Source: Diadema setosum
Lineage: Eukaryota; Echinodermata; Echinoidea; Diadematoida; Diadematidae
Direction: 5' to 3'
NCBI GenBank assembly: GCA_033980235.1
Contig: CM067059.1
Span: 23,082,494 to 23,146,493, forward strand
DNA length: 64,000 bases
Of the stretch, positions 12,522 to 23,100 are shown piece by piece (the first letter of the stretch is position 1; the number at the start of each line of letters is the position of its first letter). Below the pieces are notes generated by a model. That model did not search any database, had not been told where the DNA came from, and saw nothing but the letters and a program-made list of their open reading frames with translations. A program made the translations under genes and the position numbers.

Positions 12522-14011
12522 CCTAATATAATATAGACTCCATGAATCAACTACTTTCAATATTTTTTTTTTTCAGCTAGACTGTGAATGAAACAATGTT
12601 CACTTCTCGGAGGTCTCGTCAAAACCTGATTGGGCCTTTAATTCATTTCCACTTTGTTTTGGTGTTACTTTAAAGTGAAAAGGAGTGTATTTTTGTTGTT
12701 GTTGCTTTTGCTTAAAGGGAGCTGGGGAGGGGTGATTGGGTATGGGGAAAAGGAGAATTAAAGAACAAGTGAGTTACATGTTCAACCACCTGACAACAAT
12801 AACAACAATAAAATATGTGTGGGTGTACTACCTTTGACTTGATATGGTTTGACAGTCCAGTTTTGAAATGTCTAAACACCAGAAGACATATGTGCGGCAC
12901 ATCTTCCCCTTTTTTCATCCTTACCCAAGAAATTATTGTGACAGCTGCGTGAGGCAATGATAAAGCAAAAGTCGTGTTATTGTTTCCATGGAATTTAGTG
13001 ATGATATAGCATCCTGGTTTCCACCGAGAGACCCCACGAGAGAGAGAAAGAGAGAGGCACGTAATTCTGTGTTTATATGGGGGTAAATATTATTCTGCAG
13101 CCAGAAAAGTTTGGGCTGCCACCTCAAGTGCAGTCACATAGGAATAAAATAAACACACAGTAAAATGGCATTAAAAGTAGATCAGCACAATGAATTTTAT
13201 GATGTGGAGCCTTACACACTTCACATTTGTCAATGCCATTGCAGTGTGGCCATTTTGATGATGTGTCAGAATTCTTTTCTGCCGTGAATTTGTGTAACAT
13301 TTGAATACAGCTTTTGCTTCTAGGAGATTTTGTGCAGTTATCTATGCTTGAAATACTCCTCATCGAACTGAACTGTAAAATCATCATCTGTCAGAAACGC
13401 ATTTGAATTGTTATTCAGAATATATCTTCAAGATATATCTATCTATATATATATATATATATATATACACTTGCTAATGGTGTCGTCTAGAAGGTGTAAA
13501 CATGAAAAGGCAAGCCTGAAAACAATTATTTTATTACAGCTTACAAGGTTTCTCATTAGCACTGGGACTGCCGTGGCAGTTTTTTTTTTTTTGACTGTTT
13601 AAAAATCTGACACAGCATCCACAGCAATCACGTCACGTTGTCTCACATCCATCCCGTTTTGTCCACGGTGGCCTGAAACGGGACTGCTGTGGCCAATGGG
13701 AACAGGGTGTACACGCAGCATTTGGCCCAGTGAATAGGACCATGCACATACTCTTCAGTCTTTATAAGCTCCCCCCCCCAAAAAAAAAAATTGAGCTTAG
13801 TAGTGCACATGGTAGCAGTAGTCATGCCCCTTTAGGAATGGCATATGATTCTCTTCACCTAGATAGTTCTTCCAAGGGGATGTACAGGCATTAATGGCAT
13901 GAAATAGTCTAAGAGCATTAATTACTACCTTTTTCGATAGATTTAGATAACACTAAGCCCACTTGAAACAAAAACCAAACTTGTGTGCCCAATCTTGTCG
14001 AAAATGCACAG

Positions 14012-14137
14012 GTATCAACGAATGTGAGATCTTTCCCGGAATCTGCGGCGCTGCAACGTGTACTGACCAGGAGATCCTGTATGACTGTGAATGCCCAGAG
14101 GGTCACCAGTTTGACCAAGAAGAGAAGACATGCATAG
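14012..14137 (+). CDS. Exon e6: EGF module after TB1
   Basis: A 42-codon EGF module, the first of 17 between the two TB domains. It has six cysteines (NECEIFPGIC, ATC, DCEC, KTC). It starts GINEC rather than DxNEC, so the first calcium ligand is altered, while Asp and Tyr in CTDQEILYDC keep the mid-module signature. Calcium binding is therefore possible but weaker. The donor is GTCAGT, less common than the GTGAGT/GTAAGT used by most other exons. Confidence 0.9.
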   Translation, partial: VSTNVRSFPESAALQRVLTRRSCMTVNAQRVTSLTKKRRHA

Positions 14138-17052
14138 GTCAGTGTCCGAGTCACCATGAGTCATGTGTTTACATGCCTCATAGTCCTACCCTAATCATTC
14201 CCTATTGGCCCTGCCACCTACTGGCATGACAATACAATGTATGTAGTAATCTGTCAGAAATGAGTCATTTTACCCTGCTGTGGAAAGTGTTTGTCCCAGA
14301 ATGTCAGCCCATTATTTTGAAAGAATTTAGAAGTATTATAAAACTTTCTCGGTTTGCACGGTTTGTATGTGATGGTCATCATCATTTGACATATTGGCAA
14401 AAATATGTGTTCAACAGGTAAATATTTACAACAGAGTTCAAAACTAATATACTCTCATTTTTTATCTGAAAGGAATGGAGGGTGAATTGTGTCATGAATA
14501 CCAAAATTTCTTTTTTAATTGCTTTTCAGTGTCTGTTATCTCACTTAATTTCTGTGAGTTAAGTTTGTGTGTGTGTGTGTTTTGTGTTATTGTTCTTGTT
14601 GGGTTTTTTTTAATGGTTTTAATTTCCAAACCCCAAATTGGAAATTATAAGCTCAGCTATCATAGGGAAATTTAACTTATTTGACTGAAATACAGAATTC
14701 TATTATGGTCCGTGCTCATTCAAAACACAACATTTAGATAATTTTGAATGGTGATGAAAAAAAAATCAGATGGAAGAAGGCTGAAACCTTTGAATGATAA
14801 GGTGAGAGAATCCTGCAAAATTTTTATATGAGTATAGGTAAATGGATGAATGCATGCATAAGTTGATGGATACAGAATTACACATTATTAACTGGATTAA
14901 TAAGATAATAGGTTATTAGATGCAGACATTCAGAACATAGTAAAAGGAAATGGAAAATTGTATTCACGAGAACAGACCAATCATATCAGCCCAGATAAGT
15001 AGGATATCAAAATGTCATTGTCATCCAACTTCCAGTCTGTTCTAACCTTCTCATACAGCAAGAAAGCATTGAAAATGGATAATATGAAGAAAAGAGAGTA
15101 AAAGGGACAATAAAAGAAATTTGAACATGTAAACGTACAATGACATATCAGAGATGTGCAGAATAGGAAATGTGGGGTATTCTTCTTTTTTTATTTTCAT
15201 ATGCTATAACCTTTTAAAGGTAATGCTCATAGGATGAAATGGCTGTGTAGAAAAAGAGATTTAGAAAGCTTTGAAATTATGTCTTTGCTAAGAATTTTGC
15301 ATCACTTGACTTCTATATGAAGGCACATCAGCTATAGTCAGAATATATCAAGAGACAAGGAGTGGAGATCACTACATATGATTCTACATCAAATGTCCTA
15401 TGTAAAAGGAAAAGAAGAAAAAAAATACAGTTGTATGAAATTTGTTTTTCAACTGATCAATTCAGGCAGCATGCCAGATTCAGTCCAGGTTTAGGAGACT
15501 GAGGTGTTGAAAATAGTGTTTGTGCAGTACGTGTCCTTCCATTTACATCTATTTTATGACTTCTGTTTAAGTCGGGATTAGTGATGTGAGCGAGTGTTCA
15601 CAGTATCATGATGTTCCAATTATGTCTGTATTTCCTGCCCACTCAGCGGTGTATATCAAACATAACCATCACAATTGACTGGAACTGACATTTATTATCT
15701 CTGAATGTGTGATGGCTTCCTGAGATTTGGCAAATTTGTCATTGTTTTTTACCAGACGTTGATAATTTCGTTGTGGGGTATTAACGACAAAGAATCAGAC
15801 ACAGACATTCTAGGTCACTGCTTCTCCATTTTTTTTTTCCAGCCACCATAGTTGTAGTTTGATCGATTTTTTTTTTCCTTCATAGAATCAATTTGATTGT
15901 TAATTGGTAATTACTGCAAAATTAGGCAGACGACACTGAAACACAGCTGGGTCCATGGTGGAATTAGTGACAGTGAGACGGTCATTAGTAAATGAGGTTC
16001 CGTCATTATACAGAATTTTCTGTCCTACACGCCTTGGCTGCCATCTTGTCTATGTGTCTGTCTGTATCCATTTCCCCTTGCTGTCTCTCTGATCCAGGAA
16101 CTTCCCCTTTATGGGGATGGATATGTGCTTGATTTGCAAAGTGCAGTCTGCAGTCTCTTCTTGTACTCCTCTTTTTTTTTCTGTTTCATTGTTCTTGTTT
16201 TTTTAAGCTTTTATGTGTATAGGCAATCTCTCATTTTGTTTACTACCTCTCTCCCACATTTTCTTTTCATCTTCTATTTATGTTGTTAATAACTCTGGTC
16301 TTTTCTGTCAATCCTTGCCACAATGGTAAGCAGATTTGGCAGGATGAATTCTCCCATTAAGGATTTTTTTTAAATCCTGAAATTTGATTGCATTTTTCCA
16401 GTTTGTAATGTGCATATCCTTGCAAGGTTTTTTCTTTTCTTTTCTTTTCAAAGTGGCGCAGGTGTTTTAGTTGTCAAACAATACTTGTTTTTAGCATTTT
16501 CATTATGCCTCCTTCATCATCTTCTCTCCCCTCATGGAGGATCTTGACTGTCCAACATTTTCTTTCCAATCATGAACTTAAACTTACCCATTTATGATTG
16601 TATCAGGGTCTCCGTCTCTATAGCTAATTTACTATTGGTATTTAATCTTTGAAATGACAAAATATGCCCTACTGTGGTATTCTCGATCCTTTCTTGACTT
16701 TGATTAAGGTGATTAAAGTTTTATGGCTTATCTTATTTCATGTCAAATTCTTCCCTGAGAGATAGTACAAGCCCACGGTGTCCTTCTCTATTTCTTGGAC
16801 AGACATTCCCTCAATTGTCCTCAAAGAAACTGATCAAGTAGGCCAACAGTTACATTTACAAACAGTTGTGCCATGCTAGTAATGTTGCATGAATATTACA
16901 CATCCAAACTGGGGAAATAACTATCCTGCTATCATGTGAAAGCAAAGATTAAGAACCTAGCTGTATGTAGCAATGGCGTGGTGCATGAATCAGTACAAAA
17001 CTCTTGAGCAGTCATAAATTCACAATTGATATTTCTCTTTCTTTATTTCCAG
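14138..17052 (+). other. Intron 6
   Basis: A 2.9-kb intron. I read both strands and see only T-rich tracts and short GT runs (near 14567); no exon, repeat family or RNA gene is recognisable. Confidence 0.6.
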
Positions 17053-17175
17053 TCATAGACCACTGTGCCATGCCCAGTGTCTGTGGGAATGGCACGTGTG
17101 CCAGCACCAGCTCTGGGCCAGAATGCACTTGTCCAGAGGGTTATGGATTCAGTGAGTCCCTGAGGACTTGTGCAG
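17053..17175 (+). CDS. Exon e7: EGF module lacking calcium consensus
   Basis: A 41-codon EGF module with six cysteines and the tract SVCGNGTC. It starts VIDHC, and the segment CASTSSGPEC lacks the Asn/Asp and aromatic residue of calcium-binding modules, so it should not bind calcium in the usual way. NGT inside CGNGTC is an N-glycosylation sequon. It is the first of four consecutive modules without the full calcium signature. The acceptor is TTTATTTCCAG and the donor GTATGC. Confidence 0.91.
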
Positions 17176-17742
17176 GTATGCCCACAGTCATCATTACATT
17201 CATTTTATATCATCTAAATCTTGGTGTGCCACATTCACACACCTAACTCAGTCAACCAGCTTGCCAACTTTGCATATTTTGCTTGAACACACCTAATAGT
17301 TCCTCACACAAGCTAAATGATAAATCACAATATGCCATAGTACATCAAAAGAGTGATAGCCATAGCTTTGTCCAAGAACTTACATCACAGCAAAGCGTGC
17401 AATTTTCAATTTTCTCTACGATTAGGCCTACTGCACTGTATTTCTACCATAATGCTTCTATAAGAAGTTACATGGCTTTAAAAAAACCAGAATGTTTTCT
17501 AAAAATGCTCATGCAGTGCAGTCTCAGAATAATCTGGCACACAAGAGGTTTTGCACCATGGCACAAAAAGAATAAACAGTTTGCTTCTATGAGGTGTGCT
17601 GATTTGAAGATGACAATCAAAGCATCATTCTTAAAATGATCAATTTTGTGTGGAAGAACATGTAATTGGAATTCTCAATTTTCAGAGATTGCAGAAAGAC
17701 AGACAAAGAGGAAAAAACAGGAGAGCAGGTAGTAAGAAAGAG

Positions 17743-17784
<42 letters not shown>

Positions 17785-17856
17785 GAAGAAAAGAATACTG
17801 GCAAACAATGTCAACAATGAGGAAAGTCAAGTTCATGTAACCACATTGTCTTCCAG
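17176..17856 (+). other. Intron 7 with GAAA microsatellite
   Basis: Non-coding, with GAAA repeats at about 17735-17785. The longer open frames here are low-complexity artefacts. Confidence 0.7.
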
Positions 17857-17982
17857 TCCAGGATTACTGTGTGGTGTATCAGGGAGTATGCGGCAATGGA
17901 ACTTGTGAGAGCGTGACCGGTGGCTACGAATGCACCTGTCCACCAGGCTACCGTTATGACCAGGACCTGTCTATATGTGCAG
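17857..17982 (+). CDS. Exon e8: EGF module lacking calcium consensus
   Basis: A 42-codon EGF module starting VQDYC, with GVCGNGTC and CESVTGGYECTC. The Glu-to-Cys start motif and the mid-module Asn are absent, so ordinary calcium binding is unlikely. Two AGs lie close together at the acceptor; only the first (TTCCAG, exon from 17857) keeps phase 1, and the second at 17860-17861 would break the frame. The 8-kb retrotransposon lies in the intron that follows. Confidence 0.9.
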
Positions 17983-18334
17983 GTACAGCAGATGTGAAAA
18001 CTATGTTCTGGTTTCTCTCTGTCTTTCTGTGTTTGTCTATTCAATTTTTATTGTTTGTATATGTTCATTTATTATTTTTGTGTCTGTGACTGCAGTTAGT
18101 TTGTTTGTTTACTCATTTATTTATTCATTTAAATCAAATTTTCTGTGCTTGGTTGAGTTAAATGATCTTTGTGTGTATAAAATGCAGCAGGCACTCTGTG
18201 TGTTTTTCACAAGGTTAGAATGCAAGTACTTAACCCACTACTAAACACAAGTGTTAGAATTAGTATAGATTAATGTAAGATTCATTCACATTTTATAGTT
18301 GTAAGCTACAGTGATATCAGTTTTTGCATTATAG
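17983..18334 (+). other. Intron 8, part before the retrotransposon
   Basis: Ordinary AT-rich intron sequence ending at the target duplication. It continues at 26322 after the insertion. No feature was seen. Confidence 0.7.
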
Positions 18335-18339
18335 AAGCC
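18335..18339. repeat. Target-site duplication AAGCC, left
   Basis: The 5-bp AAGCC directly before the LTR start TGTAAC is repeated at 26317-26321 directly after the other LTR. Five bp is the usual duplication for Ty3/gypsy integrases. Confidence 0.9.
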
Positions 18340-19302
18340 TGTAACTGGATGGTTTTCAGCAATGCCGCATTCTCAGCACACTGGCGTACCTTTCACGCTC
18401 AACAACCACACGATGACACTTTGAAGAACTTCGAAGCAGACAGTGATGTACAATATGTACAAAGATGGTCGTTTATTGTCTTGTAGATGAAGTTCACAAG
18501 TCTTCCGGTGCGGTATAAGAGAGTGGGTATCTCCCACTCAATGAGTGACCGATGAATACATGAATGCTCGAATCAACTAACTTCATAGAACAAAATCATT
18601 CCATTTATAATGATTCTGAGGGTGCAGCACATGGTGCTATGGAAAATTTTGTCTAGCACCACCTAGCAACACCTAGCAACAACATAATGAATATAATAGC
18701 ATTTACATGCTCCACCCCTTAATAATTTATGCAAACCATCCTCCAATCAGTTGTCAGTTACATGGCTTTAGGCCATGATCATGCCTGTTCAAAAGTGACC
18801 ATCAGGCTGACCACTAGACTACACTCTACTTTGTCTTAGCGACTGTCCACTACCACCTGGCTGGTCATGATGGAAAATCCCATGTATATATGTATGGTGC
18901 TTCTCCCTCCTCTCCGGGGCTAGCACCCTTCCCAAAACTTTCCATAAGTTTCCCCAGACTCGACATTTCTTATATATTTGATTGTAACAGTTTGTACTGG
19001 GGAAACAGCCGAAACTTTCCACAAATTTCCAAAGACTCAACATCTTCTTTGTATTTCTTTATATTATGGTTTGCGAACTCAACAATTTCTTTGTATCCCT
19101 TAATATTATGGTTTGCAAAGGAGAAGACAGTTTTCTGCTGAATGATCACCTTTTATACCATAGAGCCAATATGGCGGCTGCAGTATTGATGCACTAACTG
19201 TATGCTGTAAAATGAAATGTCATCCTTTCAAATTACTGATATTCAATATCATCAATTTGTGATGCATGTATGACACAGGATTGATCCACTCGCTCTGTCA
19301 CA
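18340..19302 (-). repeat. 3' LTR (element orientation)
   Basis: 963 bp, on the plus strand TGTAACTGG...CTCTGTCACA. In element orientation a TATAAAA box lies at 19157-19151 and an AATAAA signal at 18477-18472, giving a long putative R region. Short open frames inside (18819-19043 minus, 18890-19141 plus) are duplicated exactly in the other LTR and have no recognisable product. Confidence 0.95.
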
Positions 19303-20175
19303 AACTTCCCCCTCCTTAAGATAATGTAAATGGGGTGGAATGATAAAGATCAACATTCTTTTTTATATACCCATTTCCATTAACCAATGATTATGCGTCA
19401 AAGTCACATTAAATTCATCTTGTACACCAAGAGATAATTCTGCTCCCTGTTGAAACAATTAAACATAAAGTAATTATACTTATTTACACATATTCATTAT
19501 TTGTCACCTGACCAACTGAACTGTCAGAAATTCAAACCATGCTTTGCACTTGCTCAATATATGTGCTATTGCCACATCATACTATCATACTTGAAAATGC
19601 TCAGAATACACATGGTAATTATAAATGTTCATCTCTTCTTGCAAAATGAGAGCCAGCTGTGAGCGAGTAGCATTTGAATCGCCACTTTCCTTCCACATTC
19701 AGTGCATAATTCTTTGGATAGTGATTAAGCAAAATTCAAATCATTCATGCAAGTAGTGCATTATTCAATGTGTAGAATGATGACAAATCAATCCTGGCCA
19801 CAGGAACAATGTTCACTAAACTTCTTAGCGTTCATCTTGCAGCCGTTCAAATATTTACAGTCCGGCATCCATGCTTACGGAATCCTTCTTCTTGGCCAGA
19901 ACAGTATTTAGTGTCCAAGTGACGATGAAATTCAAATTCACATCGTCGGATACTTTAAAGGGGTTCTCAGGTAGAGAGTTCTCTTATAGTCAACAGCAAG
20001 GCAGATGGTTAACTTGTAATGTTAACATATTATATAGGACTATAATTATGTTCTCTAACAACAACATCATCATGACAGAGATACAAGGCATTAACATACA
20101 TTTTCTCATAATTCTATTGCCAGAGAGCAAATTCCTTTCAACTAGGAATAGCTATAATTGCATAGTAATCGCAGC
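19303..20175 (-). other. Retrotransposon 3' untranslated part with polypurine tract
   Basis: About 870 bp between the gag-pol stop and the 3' LTR. Next to the LTR the element strand reads AAGGAGGGGGAAG (19317-19305), a good polypurine tract for plus-strand priming. I see no env or accessory frame; an open frame on the plus strand at 19871-20245 overlaps the pol end and is taken as chance. Confidence 0.85.
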
Positions 20176-23100
20176 TCACATGCGTGACAGACCATCCGCA
20201 TTCCCATTTTTAGCCCCACTCCTGTGTTCTACACGCATGGGGTAAGCCTGCAGCTGCAGACACCATCTCATTAACCTAGCATTATGGTTCTGCATCTGAT
20301 GGAGCCATCGGAGTGGATTGTGATCTGTCTGTACAAGGAACTTCCTCCCAAACAGGTACGGCTGAAACTTTTGGATAGCCCACACGATTGCCAGGCATTC
20401 CTTCTCAATCGTGGCGTACCTTTGTTCCCTTGGTAGCAACTTTTTGCTGATGTAGGCTATGGGGTGCTCTTCCCCTTTCTCATCTTTCTGACTGAGCACT
20501 GCCCCAACACCTCTGTCAGATGCATCAACCTGTACAATGAACTCTTTCTCAAAGTCAGGGTTCCTAAGCACAGGGGATTTCACTAGTGCATGTTTGAGTA
20601 CCTCCAGTGCTTCACTGCACTTGCTGTTCCACCTAACTAACCCTGGTTCGTTCTTGCGAGTGAGATCTGAGAGTGGGGCTGCCACTTTGCTGTAGTTAGG
20701 GATGAATTTACGGTAGTATCCAGTCAGTCCTAGAAATGCACGCACGTCAGTTTTTGTGACTGGTTGAGGGAAATTCACGACTGCGTCAATCTTCGCAGGC
20801 TCTGGCTTGACACATCCCTCACCCAAAACAAAGCCAAGGTATAATACCTCTTTTCGTGCAAACTTGCATTTGCTCGGTTTTGCTGTCAAGCCAGCCGCTC
20901 GAAGTCTACCAAGCACCTCTCGCACATGAGCAAGATGTTCATCCCATGACTCGCTGTAGATGATGATATCATCTATATATGCTGTTGCAAACTCGTTCAC
21001 GCCGCGCAGCACCTGGTCCACCAACCTCTGAAAAGTCGCGGGCGCGCCTTGCATGCCAAATGGCATGACATTAAACTCAAAAAGGCCAAATGGGGTTATG
21101 AAAGCAGATTTCTTCCTTGCTTCTTTTGTGAGAGGGACTTGCCAATATCCCTTGGTTAGATCTATGGTTGTCATGAATTTGGCTTTCCCCAACTCATCAA
21201 TGATAGCCTCAATGTTGGGCATAGGGTAGGCGTCAAACTCTGTCACCTGATTAAGCTTTCGGTAATCGACGCAAAGTCTTAGTGACCCATCCTTCTTTTT
21301 TACGATTACTAAGGGACTAGCATATGGGGAATCTGAATGGGAAATTACCCCTGCCTCAAGCATTTCATCTAGCTCCCTTTTTACTGTCTCTCTCACAGCA
21401 TGAGGTAGTCGATAGGCCTTTTGCCTAATGGGGTGGTCATTGGATGTCACTAAGTCGTGTTCAATCCTGTCAGTCCGTCCGGGATTGTCACTTAGGATGT
21501 CCGTAAAGTCATGAATGACGTCACCTAATTGTTGGGTTTGTTGTGTTGTCAGGTAGTCAGGGAGTTCCACTTCACTAGAGGTCCCTCTTTGTGTCAGTGG
21601 CTCTATAAACTGGTCTAGGTACTCGTCATCATTTCCATCATCCACATCCGTGTACATCACACATTCCTCTCGCTCTCTCCAAACTCGCAGCATGTTTGTG
21701 TGAAATACTCTATGCTTCTTCCTCTTGTCCCCCATCTCAACTACGTAATTCACATCACTCAATTTCTGTATCACAGGATAGGGTCCTTGCCATTTGGCTA
21801 GCAGCTTGTTGCTGCTTGATGGGAGGAGGACTAACACCTTGTCGCCTACTTGTAGGTCTTTTGTCCTGGCTTTCCTGTCGTACCAGGCTTTCTGCCTCTT
21901 CTGGGCCTGGGCAAGGTTCTTTTGGGCAGCTGTCGTGATACTTGCTAATCTCTCCCTACTATTTAGCACATATGATACTAACCCTTCCTCTGGCACTGTC
22001 TCTCCCAACCATGCCTCTCTGATCACATCTAGGGGCCCTCTTACTCTGTGTCCATACAGGAGCTCAAAAGGGGAAAACCCTGTAGATTCTTGGGGAACCT
22101 CCCGATAGGCAAACAATACATATGGGATGAGGTCATCCCAGGTCACATTTCCCTCCAGTGTGTAGGGTTTGAGCATGTCTTTCAGGGTGGCATTAAATCT
22201 TTCAACTAGGCCATTAGCCTGGGGATGGTAGGGGCTGGTCCTTATCTGTTTAATGCCTAGACTACTGCACAGCTGCTTCATGAGTAGGGACATAAAATTT
22301 GACCCCTGGTCTGACAAGAGTTCATGGGGGATCCCTACTCTACTAAAGATCCTTATCAGCTCGTCTGCCACTCTCTCCGCCTCAATGGAGGGGAGGGGTA
22401 CTGCATCTGGATACCGGGTTGCGTAATCACACACAACAAGAATGTACCTGTTTCCCTTCTTACTACGAGGCAGTGGCCCTACTATGTCAATTGCTATCTT
22501 TCTGAAGGGGCTGCCAATGACTGGCACCGAGACTAGTTTTGCCCTACTAATCCCTCTTGTCTGGCTTGCACACTTTTGGCACGGACCACAAGTCTTGCAA
22601 AATTCTGCCACATCTCTGAAAATACCAGGCCAATAAAAATTCTGCATCAATTTTTGCTGTGTTTTGCCTACCCCGAGGTGACCAGCTGTTAGGTTGTCAT
22701 GGGCAACCTCCAGTAGTCTTGTTCTATACCCCTTTGGCACTACTATTTGCGTGTACACCTCACTACTTTCTGATTTTAAGTTTCCTGACCACTCTCGCAT
22801 GAGTACCCCATTCTCGACATAGAAATGACATCTTCCCTCATTTCCCTCTTTCTTTTCCACCTTCTCCCATACTGATTTCAATGAGGGGTCATCTTGTTGG
22901 GCTTGAATCAATTCCTTTCTACCAATGTCTAAGTGAGTGGGGAGTATTTTCTCTCCTTGTGGCTCTTCTCCGTTTGCCGCCTTGTTACTAGTGGTATCAG
23001 ACTCACCTGTCCCCACAGTTGTATCATCATCGTGCACATCATTCACATCATTCACCTCATGTGCACCATCCTCTCTCTCATCATCATCATCATCATTGCC

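Larger units (their letters stand above)
10853..14011 (+). other. Intron 5 with three inverted-repeat elements
   Basis: Non-coding. It contains the inverted-repeat elements at 10966-11361, 11471-11597 and 12352-12521 listed separately, and a TA run near 13445-13467. I see no exon. Confidence 0.65.

Noticed and set aside
18819..19141. Open frames of 74 and 83 codons inside the LTR, repeated at 25833-26155
   Set aside because: They are duplicated only because the LTR is duplicated. They show no domain, overlap on opposite strands, and lie in regulatory sequence.
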